From: Streptomyces spongiae
Lineage (GTDB): Bacteria > Actinomycetota > Actinomycetes > Streptomycetales > Streptomycetaceae
Assembly (NCBI RefSeq): GCF_009377185.1
Contig: NZ_VJZC01000032.1
Coordinates: forward strand, 1 to 40,088
Length of the DNA stretch: 40,088 nucleotides
Direction of reading: 5' to 3'
The position numbers and the translations under genes are program-made. Shown piece by piece: positions 23,507 through 31,377 of the stretch. Under the pieces are notes generated by a model. It saw only the letters and a program-made list of their open reading frames with translations. It did no database searches and was not told where the DNA came from. Numbering within the stretch: the stretch's first letter is position 1; each line of letters opens with the position of its first letter.

Positions 23507-25510
23507 TCAGCGGCGGCCGACGTGCGGCGCCCAGCCGTCCGTCCCCGCCAGGTACTTGGTGACGGTGTACGAGTCCGCGTCCGCCGCCGGCAGCTGCGGC
23601 CGGTCGGCGGTGACCGTGGCGCCGGGCCCGTACGTGCGGTACTCGGCGAACCGGGCGTCCTTCCACGAGAAGCCGCTCATGTCGGTCCACGGCGACGACT
23701 TGACCGCGGCGGGCAGCCGGGTGTCCCGGAACAGGACCTGGGCGACGGCGTTCGGCTCACCGCCCGGGTGCCAGGGACGGCCGAGGTGGAAGGTGTCGGC
23801 GGGAGCGTCACTGACGACCTTCGACTTCGTGATCAGGAAGCCGTACGGGTTGTCCTTCCAGGTCGAGGCGGCCGTGATGTAGCCGTTGTTGGTGGCCGAG
23901 TCGCGGCTCAGGGCCTTGATCACCGAGCGCTCGATGACCGTGGTCGCCCGCCCGTAGATGAAGTCGACGTCGCCCTCGATGTAGGAGTCGCGGACGTAGA
24001 CCCGGCTGATCACGTCCAGCTTCGGGCTGTCGGTCATCAACGTGTCCTGGTTGCCCAGGAAGGCCGTGTCCTCGAAGACGATCCGGTCGCCCGTCGTCTT
24101 CATCGCCAGGGCCTGCTCGCCGTTCAGCTCGTGCGCGGCCTCGTCGAAGTCGTTGCTGAAGGTGAGGTGGCGGGCCGTCACGTCGTTCGCGAGGATGCGC
24201 ACGGTGGCGCTTCCGTTGGAGCCGCCGTACGCGGCGGGCGTGTCGAAGACGATGACGGTGTCCGAGCGGTCCCGGCCGGTCCCCTGCAGCACGATCCTCG
24301 GCTTGGTCGCGGGGATCAGGACCTTCTCGCGGTACGTCCCGGGTGCGATCCGGATCGTGACGGTGCCGTCGTTGCCCTCTGGCACCGCGTCCACGGCGGC
24401 CTGCACGGTCGGGTACTCGGCGGGCACGTTCAGCACGGTGTTCGTGCCGAGCTGCTTCTGCGGCCCGGAGAGGCGGGTGACCAGGGCGGGGACGGCGGCG
24501 GCCGGGTCGAGCCGGTAGGCGTAGAAGTCCTTCGGGTCGAAGGCCGTACCCCACGCGTCCTGCCGCCCCGTCGTGTTCCTCAGGATCGACCCGCGCTGCA
24601 CCAACTCGGCGGTGGTGTCGGCCTGGTAGGGGTGCTGGACGCCGTCGTAGTAGCTGTTCTCGATGACCATTCTGGTCCGGCCACGCGACCAGTTGCCGTA
24701 GGTCCACACGGGGTCGCCGTCCGCGAGCTGCGCCGAGAGGTAGTTGTTGTAGAGATGCGCGTAGGCGCAGTTGTCGGCGGACGGGTTGCGCTGCTTGGTG
24801 TCGCGGAACCAGTTGTGGTCGATCGTGATCTGCGTCCTGACGTTCGTGGTCCAGCCGATGCCGAACGTCTTGTTGTTCTCCGTGAACTGGTTGTAGGAGA
24901 CGGTGACGTACTCGCTGTCCTTGCGGATGTCGAGCTGGCCGTCGCAGATCCGTGAGAAGCGGTTGTGGTCGATCCAGACGTGGTGGACGGAGTCCATCTG
25001 GATGCCGTCGAAGTCGGTGTCCTTGCAGTCCCAGTTGCCCTCGACCGCGGAGTCCCGGATGGTCAGGTTCCGGATGATCACGTTGTGGGTGCCGGGGTTG
25101 AGGTGGAACTCGCCCTGGACGAGCTCCCCCTTGGTGCCGACTCCGATGATGGTCTTGTTCGAGGCGACGACGACGTTCGCGCCGAAGGGCTCGGCCTTGA
25201 TCGTGCCGGCGACCCGGATGATGTACGGCTCCTCGGCGACCGCGTACTTCTCCAGGGACGCCTGGTCGGTGACGGTCACCACCTTGCCGCCCGCCCCGCC
25301 GCTGGTCCCGCCGTCGAGGGAGGCGAAGCCGTGGGCCTTGTCGCTCCAGGTCCGGTGGGCCCCGGAGACGGACGCGGGCACGGCGGCGTCGGCCGGGGTG
25401 AGGGCCCCGAGTCCCAGCGAGGCCACCAGGACGGTGACCGCGGCCAGGGCCCGGCCGAGGCCCGGTCTTGGCCGGGCCTTCGACAAGCGCTTGCTACGGA
25501 GGTGCGTCAT
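23507..25510 (-). CDS. Secreted bifunctional pectate lyase (PL1) / pectin methylesterase (CE8) fusion
   Basis: 667 residues. The signal peptide (about 1-42) is followed by a PL1 beta-helix (about 50-335) with VWIDHN (178-183) and QRNPSADN (240-247), then a CE8 domain (about 355-660) with Gln466 (GEQA), Gln488 and Asp489 (GNQDTL), Asp516 (DFIYG) and Arg578 (GRPW). The PL1 part keeps the first Arg of the usual RxPxxR motif but has Asp where the second is expected, as also in some PL1 subfamilies. One polypeptide could de-esterify and cleave neighbouring residues. GGGAGC precedes the ATG. An AAGCGCTT-core palindrome lies within the first ten codons. Confidence 0.92.
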   Translation of the reverse strand: MTHLRSKRLSKARPRPGLGRALAAVTVLVASLGLGALTPADAAVPASVSGAHRTWSDKAHGFASLDGGTSGGAGGKVVTVTDQASLEKYAVAEEPYIIRVAGTIKAEPFGANVVVASNKTIIGVGTKGELVQGEFHLNPGTHNVIIRNLTIRDSAVEGNWDCKDTDFDGIQMDSVHHVWIDHNRFSRICDGQLDIRKDSEYVTVSYNQFTENNKTFGIGWTTNVRTQITIDHNWFRDTKQRNPSADNCAYAHLYNNYLSAQLADGDPVWTYGNWSRGRTRMVIENSYYDGVQHPYQADTTAELVQRGSILRNTTGRQDAWGTAFDPKDFYAYRLDPAAAVPALVTRLSGPQKQLGTNTVLNVPAEYPTVQAAVDAVPEGNDGTVTIRIAPGTYREKVLIPATKPRIVLQGTGRDRSDTVIVFDTPAAYGGSNGSATVRILANDVTARHLTFSNDFDEAAHELNGEQALAMKTTGDRIVFEDTAFLGNQDTLMTDSPKLDVISRVYVRDSYIEGDVDFIYGRATTVIERSVIKALSRDSATNNGYITAASTWKDNPYGFLITKSKVVSDAPADTFHLGRPWHPGGEPNAVAQVLFRDTRLPAAVKSSPWTDMSGFSWKDARFAEYRTYGPGATVTADRPQLPAADADSYTVTKYLAGTDGWAPHVGRR
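25484..25493. promoter_or_regulatory. AAGCGCTT-core palindrome just inside the fusion gene
   Basis: CAAGCGCTTG is a perfect 10-bp palindrome, about 17 bases after the start codon. It shares its core with sites at 32423 and 34434 and has the shape of a LacI-family operator. Confidence 0.35.
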
Positions 25511-25552
25511 TGCGGCTCCCAACAGGCGTATCAGGCGTGCGGGTGGGGTGGG

Positions 25553-27154
25553 TTACGAGGGGAGGTGCGAGGGGGTGATCCGGAACTGCGTGAACGTGGC
25601 CGCCCCGGCATGTCCCCCGCCGGTGGGAGCGAGGGCGAACAGGCCGAGCAGGGCGCCGACCCAGCGCCAGGGGGTGGCGGCGAAGACCTGGCCGGAGGGC
25701 TGGAAGCCGTGGCCGTCCCCGGTGTCGTACGAGAAGCGGCAGCGCGCCCCGGCGCCGATCTCGATCCGCAGCCGGGCCCGTCCCTCGGGGGCCGGCCGGG
25801 GGTGGGCGGCGTCCCGTTCCCGGTCGGCGACCGACTCGCCGAACCGGTGCACGAGGTGCACGCTCCCGTCCGCGCCCCGCTGGAGCCCGATCCAGGTGAA
25901 CGCGTCTCCGAGGACAGCGAGCCCGGCCCGGGCGCCCTCCTCCTCGCTGTCGAGCCGGAGTTCGACCTCCACGGTCACGGGGACGCCGGGCAGCCGCTGG
26001 GTGAGCACGTGCGGCAGCTTGCGCAGGTCGTGTGCGTCGACCGTCCGTACGCAGGTCAGCCGCAGTCCGTCACCGGAGTGGTGGGTGGCCCAGCCGTCCT
26101 GGGGGTTGGCGGTCCACTGCCACTGGCGTCCGAAGCGGCCGCCGGGGAAGTCGTCGTCGGTGGCGGGCGCGGCGGGCGGCTGCGGCGGCAGGTCGGGCTT
26201 GCGGTGGCCGGTGACGGGGGTTCCCTCGTCACCCATCACCGGCCACCCTCCCTCACTCTCGGCTTCGCTCGAGCGGGAGGTGCCCCCAGTCCTCCAGCAC
26301 ATGGGCTGGAGGTGTACGACCCGGCCGTACGCGCCCCGCTGCTGGAAGTGCAGGAACCAGTCCTCACCGTTCTGGGTGCGCACCCAGCCGCCCTGGTGGG
26401 GGCCGTTGACGTCGGTGTCGCCCTGCTCCAGGACGATCCGCTCCTCGTACGGGCCGAAGAAGCCGCGGGAGCGGAAGGCGCCCTGCCAGCCGGTCTCGAC
26501 GCTCCCGGCCGGGGCGAGGATCCAGAACCAGCCGTCGTGCCGGTACAGCTTGGGCCCTTCGAGGGTGAACCAGCCCGGCAGCCGGTCCCCGTCGACGATC
26601 ACCTTGCCCTCGTCCAGCAGGCTGGTGCCGTCGGGGTGCATCCGGTGCCCGGTGAGCCGGTTCTTGATCCCGGAGCGGGACTTGGCCCAGGCGTGCACGA
26701 GGTACGCCTCGCCGGTCTCCTCGTCCCACAGGGGGCAGGCGTCGATCAGCCCCTTGCCCGCCTTGATCAGGTGGGGGCGGGTCCAGGGGCCGCGTATCTC
26801 GGGGGCGTTGACCTGGAAGATCCCCTGGTCGGGGTCGCCCCAGAAGATCCAGAACCGGTCGGCGTGGTGCCGTAACGAGGGCGCCCACACGCCGCAGTCG
26901 TGCCGTGGCGTGCGGAACTCGCTCCCTGGCTCCAGGCGCTGCAGGGCATGCCCGACCAGCGTCCAGTTGACCAGGTCGCGGGAGTGCAGCAGCGGCAGTC
27001 CGGGGGCGCGGCCGAAGCTTGACGCGGTGAGGTAGTAGTCGTCGCCGACGCGGACGACGTCGGGGTCCGACCAGTCCGCGCCCAGGACCGGGTTGCGGTA
27101 GGTGCCGTCGCCAAGGTCGGCGCTGAACGCGGACGCTGCTTCCGTGCTCGTCAC
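25553..27154 (-). CDS. Cytoplasmic GH43 family glycosidase
   Basis: 533 residues from a GTG that overlaps the upstream stop by 4 bp (GTGA, 27151-27154). No signal peptide, so cytoplasmic. An N-terminal five-bladed propeller (about 18-310) carries the three acidic residues expected in GH43: Asp30 (SDPD), Asp138 (LIDAC) and Glu199 (FTLEGPKL). A C-terminal beta-sandwich (about 335-530) resembles the GH43_C2 module of beta-xylosidases. It probably trims imported arabino-, xylo- or galacto-oligosaccharides; specificity is not determinable. Residues about 290-302 (GGTSRSSEAESEG) are encoded by a palindromic element inserted in frame. Confidence 0.88.
   Translation of the reverse strand: MTSTEAASAFSADLGDGTYRNPVLGADWSDPDVVRVGDDYYLTASSFGRAPGLPLLHSRDLVNWTLVGHALQRLEPGSEFRTPRHDCGVWAPSLRHHADRFWIFWGDPDQGIFQVNAPEIRGPWTRPHLIKAGKGLIDACPLWDEETGEAYLVHAWAKSRSGIKNRLTGHRMHPDGTSLLDEGKVIVDGDRLPGWFTLEGPKLYRHDGWFWILAPAGSVETGWQGAFRSRGFFGPYEERIVLEQGDTDVNGPHQGGWVRTQNGEDWFLHFQQRGAYGRVVHLQPMCWRTGGTSRSSEAESEGGWPVMGDEGTPVTGHRKPDLPPQPPAAPATDDDFPGGRFGRQWQWTANPQDGWATHHSGDGLRLTCVRTVDAHDLRKLPHVLTQRLPGVPVTVEVELRLDSEEEGARAGLAVLGDAFTWIGLQRGADGSVHLVHRFGESVADRERDAAHPRPAPEGRARLRIEIGAGARCRFSYDTGDGHGFQPSGQVFAATPWRWVGALLGLFALAPTGGGHAGAATFTQFRITPSHLPS
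26247..26289. repeat. Palindromic mini-element inside the GH43 gene
   Basis: CCTCCC (26247-26252) and GGGAGG (26275-26280) flank CTCTCGGCTTCGCTCGAG, followed by TGCCCCCAG. This arrangement is a familiar Streptomyces intergenic repeat; here it lies in the coding region between CWR and GWPVMG, keeps the frame and adds about 13 residues. Confidence 0.75.
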
Positions 27155-27996
27155 GGGCTCACCGCCTTCCGGACGAGGGCCGCCGCACCGTCCCGGTCGA
27201 GGGTGCCGTCGGCGACGACCGTCACGACCCGCCGTACGACGGTCTCCCCCGGCCCGATCGGCACGCGCTCGTCGTGGGCGAGGGAGGAGCCCACGCCGGG
27301 GTACTCCTCGGTGCGCACGAACCACGGGTCCTGGCGGGTGGCGTCGGTGGCGCCGGCGAAGACGAGCGTCCAGGTGGAGCCGGCGAGCGCGAGCCAGTCG
27401 GCGCGGGTGCCGTGGACCTGCGGCTCGCCCTCGCTGTCCAGGGTGAACACACGCGGCGCGTCGGCCTCCTTGCGGGCGCGCCAGAAGAAGCCGCCGTAGG
27501 CAGCGCCGGGCCGCCCGTTGGTGGCGGGGCTGCCGATCGACAGCGGGCCCGGGGTGATGTTGGTGAGGGAGAACGTGAAGTCCAGCGCCCAGGCGGAGTC
27601 GGTGAGTTCGGTGGCCGCGACCGTACGGCGCTCTCGTAACAGCTCGTCTCCGGCCGCCACCCAGCGCAGCTCCTCGACGAAGCCGTCGGGGTCGCGGAGC
27701 TGGAAGGCGGTGTGCCGCTGGGAGCCGTGGTTGTCGAGCTCGGTCGGGCCCTGGTCGCGGACGAAGGTGCGCCCGCCCCAGAAGTTGTGCCCCTCGACGT
27801 CGGGAACGGCGACACCGACGCCGAGGTGGTGCAGATGGTCGGCCGGACTCAGTTCGGTGACGGCCGTACCGGACAGGGTGGTGACGGGGTGCAGATAGGG
27901 GCGTGGGGAGAGCCTGGTGGGCAGCTCGGGGCGGGTGGTGTAGCGGCCGACCGGTCGGCCCGCGATGCGCAGGACCAGCGAGTCGTTGTTCGTCAT
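27151..27996 (-). CDS. DUF6807 (PmoA-like) family protein
   Basis: 281 residues without a signal peptide. It is predicted to be largely beta-strand, with conserved-looking His-rich stretches DHLHHLG, HNFWGG and NHGSQRH and a later GGFFWRARK. It resembles the family annotated as PmoA, a misleading name since it is unrelated to methane monooxygenase. Function unknown. Coupled by 4-bp overlaps to a Gfo/Idh oxidoreductase upstream and a GH43 downstream, it probably acts on a sugar in the same cytoplasmic pathway. An epimerase-like or hydrolase role is speculative. Confidence 0.8.
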   Translation of the reverse strand: MTNNDSLVLRIAGRPVGRYTTRPELPTRLSPRPYLHPVTTLSGTAVTELSPADHLHHLGVGVAVPDVEGHNFWGGRTFVRDQGPTELDNHGSQRHTAFQLRDPDGFVEELRWVAAGDELLRERRTVAATELTDSAWALDFTFSLTNITPGPLSIGSPATNGRPGAAYGGFFWRARKEADAPRVFTLDSEGEPQVHGTRADWLALAGSTWTLVFAGATDATRQDPWFVRTEEYPGVGSSLAHDERVPIGPGETVVRRVVTVVADGTLDRDGAAALVRKAVSP

Positions 27997-29180
27997 GAGC
28001 TCACCTCTTTCGCGGAAGCTGTGGGGAGGGCCCAGGGGGCGCCCAGCTCGGAGTAGAGGGCGAGGGTGTCGGCGGCCGAGGCGACCAGGCCGTCGATGCC
28101 GTGCACGACGCGGCGGTTCTCGTCGGGCAGGAGGTGCCAGGTTCCGGCCGGCAGCGCGGCCGGGTCGGGTGCCTGGCGAATCGCTTCGACGACCTTCATG
28201 AAGGCGCCCGTCACGTCGGGTGTGACCAGCAGTTCAGTGCCGTCGACCAGGTGGTCGACGAGGTTCTCCAGCAGGTCGGTACGGCCGTACTCGGTCTCCT
28301 CGGGCCCGTGCCCGGCCCGCTGGACGAGGACGCGGTCCTGCTTGTACCAGAAGGTGATCCGGCCGCTGGTGCCGTGCACGACGACGTACGGCTCGCCGGG
28401 GTGCTCGGCGCACAGCGTGGCGGCCACGGTGACGCGGCCGTCGGCGGCCGTGGTGATCCGCACGCAGGAGGTGTCGTCGGACTCGATGTCGTTGGCGCGC
28501 AGCAACTCGGTCTCGATGCCGGTGACGTCCTCGGCGCGGGTGGCCTCCGCGAGCGCGAGTCCGGTGGCGACGGCGTGGGCGAGCGGGTTGGTGAGGGCGC
28601 CGTCGATGACGTCGACGCCGTTCAGTCGCCGCTTGCCCGCCCAGGGCGCCCGCCGGTAGTAGGCCTCGTCGCGTGCCCACGCCCCGGCCCCGCCGACGCC
28701 GGTGACCTCGCCGAGGGCGCCCTCCGCGATCAGCTCGCGGATCGCGGGCAGGGCGTGCGAGCCCAGCGACTGGAAGCCGATCTGGCAGGCCACCCCGGTC
28801 TCGGCGACCCCGTCGGCCATACGGCGGAACTCGGCGTACGACGGCGCCGGGGGCTTCTCCAGCAGGAGGTGGACGCCCCGCTCGGCCGCGGTGAGCGCGA
28901 GGTCGGTGTGGGTGGGGATGGGGGTGCAGATGACGGCGATCGCGGCACCGGTCGAGTCCAGCAGCGCCCCGAAATCCGGGGACTGCTCGGGCGTGCCCAG
29001 GCCCTCCAGCTCCTCCTCGGTCAGCGGGGTCAGCTCGCAGACCCCGGCGAGCCGGACGATCCCCTTGTCCGCCAGGCGGCGGATGTTGGCCAGGTGCCAG
29101 CGGCCGTGCCCGCGGGCTCCCGCCAGGACGACGGGCAGCGGGGTGTCGTAGGAGCCCTTCGGGGCCGTCGGAGTGGTCAT
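27993..29180 (-). CDS. Gfo/Idh/MocA family NAD(P)-dependent oxidoreductase
   Basis: 395 residues. The N-terminal Rossmann fold (about 15-135) has the nucleotide-binding loop LAGARGHGRWHL (19-30) and the EKP motif with catalytic Lys109. The C-terminal alpha/beta dimerisation and substrate domain includes GVDVIDGALTNPLAHA, whose Asp/His fit the family active site. These enzymes oxidise or reduce sugar hydroxyls. ATGA overlaps couple it to the secreted lyase upstream (29177-29180) and DUF6807 downstream (27993-27996). The substrate is probably a pectin-derived sugar or glycoside. Confidence 0.9.
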   Translation of the reverse strand: MTTPTAPKGSYDTPLPVVLAGARGHGRWHLANIRRLADKGIVRLAGVCELTPLTEEELEGLGTPEQSPDFGALLDSTGAAIAVICTPIPTHTDLALTAAERGVHLLLEKPPAPSYAEFRRMADGVAETGVACQIGFQSLGSHALPAIRELIAEGALGEVTGVGGAGAWARDEAYYRRAPWAGKRRLNGVDVIDGALTNPLAHAVATGLALAEATRAEDVTGIETELLRANDIESDDTSCVRITTAADGRVTVAATLCAEHPGEPYVVVHGTSGRITFWYKQDRVLVQRAGHGPEETEYGRTDLLENLVDHLVDGTELLVTPDVTGAFMKVVEAIRQAPDPAALPAGTWHLLPDENRRVVHGIDGLVASAADTLALYSELGAPWALPTASAKEVSS

Positions 29181-30475
29181 CGGATCCTCCCGGCGCCCGC
29201 GCCGCGGGCGACCTCGCGGTCCGCCTGCCGGGCGCTGTCGATCTCCCCGTGCAGCGTGGGCGTCCAGCCGACGTCGGCGGTCAGGTCGCGTTCGCTGCCG
29301 GAGTTGTACGCGTTGTAGATGGTCAGCAGGTCGACGGGGTAGCCGTTGAAGAGGCTGCCGGTGGCGTGGAGGGCGGTGCCGTTCCAGCTCTTGACGAGGT
29401 CGGCGACCTCGATGTGTCCGGGCGCGGTGAAGGCGTTGTTCTCGGCGTAGACGGCGGACTCCGTGGAGACGCCGACCGAGTAGCGGTAGTCGTGCACGTC
29501 TTCAGGAACGACGTAGCGGTTGTTGTAGACGTGCACCTGCCCGAAACGGACGCGCGGCGCGCGCTGGACGACGCCCTCGAACTCGTTGTGGTGCAGGGTG
29601 ACGCGCAGCTTGCCGCGGTCCCCGGTGGCCGTGTCGCCGTTGCCGATGAGCATCGCCTTGTCGTGGTCGGCGAACCGGCTCCAGGACACCGTCACGAGGT
29701 CGGACCCGTTGGTGATGTCGAGCAGCCCGTCGTGGCGCAGGTAGTTGCGGGCGAAGTAGGTGGGCTCGTCCTCGTCGGGGTGGCCCTTGTCGGACAGCGT
29801 GACGTGGTCGACCCACACATGGCTCGCGCCGCGCAGCCAGATGGTGTCGTACGCGGTCTTCCAGTCGCCGAGGCCGCCGTTGTTGGGCTGCCAGACGGGG
29901 AAGCAGTCGTAGGCGTCGCGGAGTTCGAGGTTGCGGATGATCACGTTGTCCGCGTCCCTGACCTGGAGGCTCGCGCCCTTGAGGACGGCCCGGTCGCCGA
30001 GGCCGACGATGGTGGTGTTGGAGCCGACGGCCAGCTCGACCCGCTCGGCCTGCTGCGCCGCCGAGGCCTGCCTGGCCTCCTCCTGGGGGCCGCTCGGCTT
30101 GGCGGAGCCCCAGGTGCGCGGGTCGTAGGCGGCCAGGTACTTCTTCAGGTCGTAGCCGTCACTCGTGTAGTCGTCGCAGTCCAGCTTGTCGCCGTCGTCG
30201 GTGGTGTTGGCGTCGATGGTGCCCGCGATCCGGATGATCTTCGGGGTGGCGCTGCCTCCGTCGAGCGCCCGGACCAGCTCGCTGCGGTTGCGTACGGTGA
30301 AGACGTGGGCGTCGTCGGCGGTGGAACCCCCCGTGGTCCCACCGTCGGCCGCCGCCCAGCCGTCGTCGGCGGCGAGTGTGTCACGGCTGATGTCGCGGGA
30401 CTCGGCCCCGGCGGGGGTACTGAGCAGCAGACCCAACGCCCCGACGACGACCGCCAGTTGCAGCTGCTTTCTCAT
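29177..30475 (-). CDS. Secreted pectate lyase, family PL1
   Basis: 432 residues. The signal peptide ends near PAGAES (about 21-26). The PL1 helix has VWVDHVTL (220-227) and QRAPRVRFGQVHVYNN (catalytic Arg305, with Arg308 and Arg310). It shares with the PL1 at 19837 the N-terminal LAADDGW/GGTTGGS region, the CDDYTSDGYDLKKYLAAYDP-type insertion and a C-terminal GWTPTL. Unusually for a secreted enzyme, it is coupled by ATGA on both sides, between an ABC permease and a cytoplasmic oxidoreductase. Confidence 0.94.
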   Translation of the reverse strand: MRKQLQLAVVVGALGLLLSTPAGAESRDISRDTLAADDGWAAADGGTTGGSTADDAHVFTVRNRSELVRALDGGSATPKIIRIAGTIDANTTDDGDKLDCDDYTSDGYDLKKYLAAYDPRTWGSAKPSGPQEEARQASAAQQAERVELAVGSNTTIVGLGDRAVLKGASLQVRDADNVIIRNLELRDAYDCFPVWQPNNGGLGDWKTAYDTIWLRGASHVWVDHVTLSDKGHPDEDEPTYFARNYLRHDGLLDITNGSDLVTVSWSRFADHDKAMLIGNGDTATGDRGKLRVTLHHNEFEGVVQRAPRVRFGQVHVYNNRYVVPEDVHDYRYSVGVSTESAVYAENNAFTAPGHIEVADLVKSWNGTALHATGSLFNGYPVDLLTIYNAYNSGSERDLTADVGWTPTLHGEIDSARQADREVARGAGAGRIR

Positions 30476-31377
30476 CCCTTCACCGCCCCCGCGCTGAAGC
30501 CGGTGATCAGCCACTTCTGGATGAAGGCGAACACGATCACTACGGGTACGGCGGCGATGATGCCCCCGGCGGCGAGCGCGCCCAGGTCGACGCTGTCGGC
30601 GCTGAGCAGGGTGTTCAGGCCGACGGGGATGGTCTGCTTCTCCTGGTTGGAGAGGAACATCAGCGCGAACAGGAAGTGGTTCCAGGAGTGCACGAAGGCA
30701 AAGGAGCCGACGGCGATCAGGCCGGGCCGCAGCAGTGGCAGCACGACCACCCGGAAGCCGCTGAACCGGTTGCAGCCGTCGACCCAGGCGGCCTCTTCCA
30801 GCGAGTACGGCACGTTCTTGATGAACCCGCTGATCAGGATCATCGACAGCGGCAGCTGGAAGACCGTCTCGGCGATGATGACACTGCCCAGCGAGTTGAT
30901 CATCCGCATCTCGGCGAAGATCTGGAACAGCGGCACCAGCAGCAGCGCGCCCGGCACGAACTGGGAGCACAGCAGCGCCAGCATGAACGCGCGCTTGATC
31001 CTGAAGTTGAAGCGGGCCAGCGCGTAGCCGCCGGCGAGGGCGACGATCGTGGTCATGAAGAGGGTGGCGACGCCCACGAGGACGCTGTTCTGGAAGTAGG
31101 TGCCGAAGGACCGCTCCGTCCACACCTTCTCGAAGTGCTCGAACGTGATGGGCCACGGCACGAGCGAGGTGGAGCCGGGCTCGCGCAGGGCGAAGAGCAG
31201 GATCCAGTAGAAGGGGATGAGCGTGAAGACCAGGTAGATCGAGAGGGGCAGGTAGATCTGCCAGCGGGGTACCTCGTCCCAGGCGCGCCGGGCTTTCCCC
31301 GGTCGGCGCGGGGGCTCCTCGGCCTCGGGGGCGGGGGCCACCGGGGCGTCGCTGATCTCGGCGTCCTTGGTGATCAC
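30472..31377 (-). CDS. ABC sugar transporter permease, MalG-like
   Basis: 301 residues from a GTG overlapping the upstream permease stop (31374-31377). Six membrane segments follow a roughly 45-residue cytoplasmic Pro/Ala-rich tail. The ATPase-contact EAA loop reads EEAAWVDGCNRFSGFRVVVLPLL. It is the second subunit of a CUT1-type importer. An ATGA overlap links it to the pectate lyase downstream. No ATPase subunit is encoded nearby; many Streptomyces CUT1 systems use the shared ATPase MsiK. Confidence 0.94.
   Translation of the reverse strand: MITKDAEISDAPVAPAPEAEEPPRRPGKARRAWDEVPRWQIYLPLSIYLVFTLIPFYWILLFALREPGSTSLVPWPITFEHFEKVWTERSFGTYFQNSVLVGVATLFMTTIVALAGGYALARFNFRIKRAFMLALLCSQFVPGALLLVPLFQIFAEMRMINSLGSVIIAETVFQLPLSMILISGFIKNVPYSLEEAAWVDGCNRFSGFRVVVLPLLRPGLIAVGSFAFVHSWNHFLFALMFLSNQEKQTIPVGLNTLLSADSVDLGALAAGGIIAAVPVVIVFAFIQKWLITGFSAGAVKG

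Noticed and set aside
27151..27996. Methane monooxygenase subunit
   Set aside because: Soluble, beta-rich and located in a sugar operon; only the family nickname suggests it.
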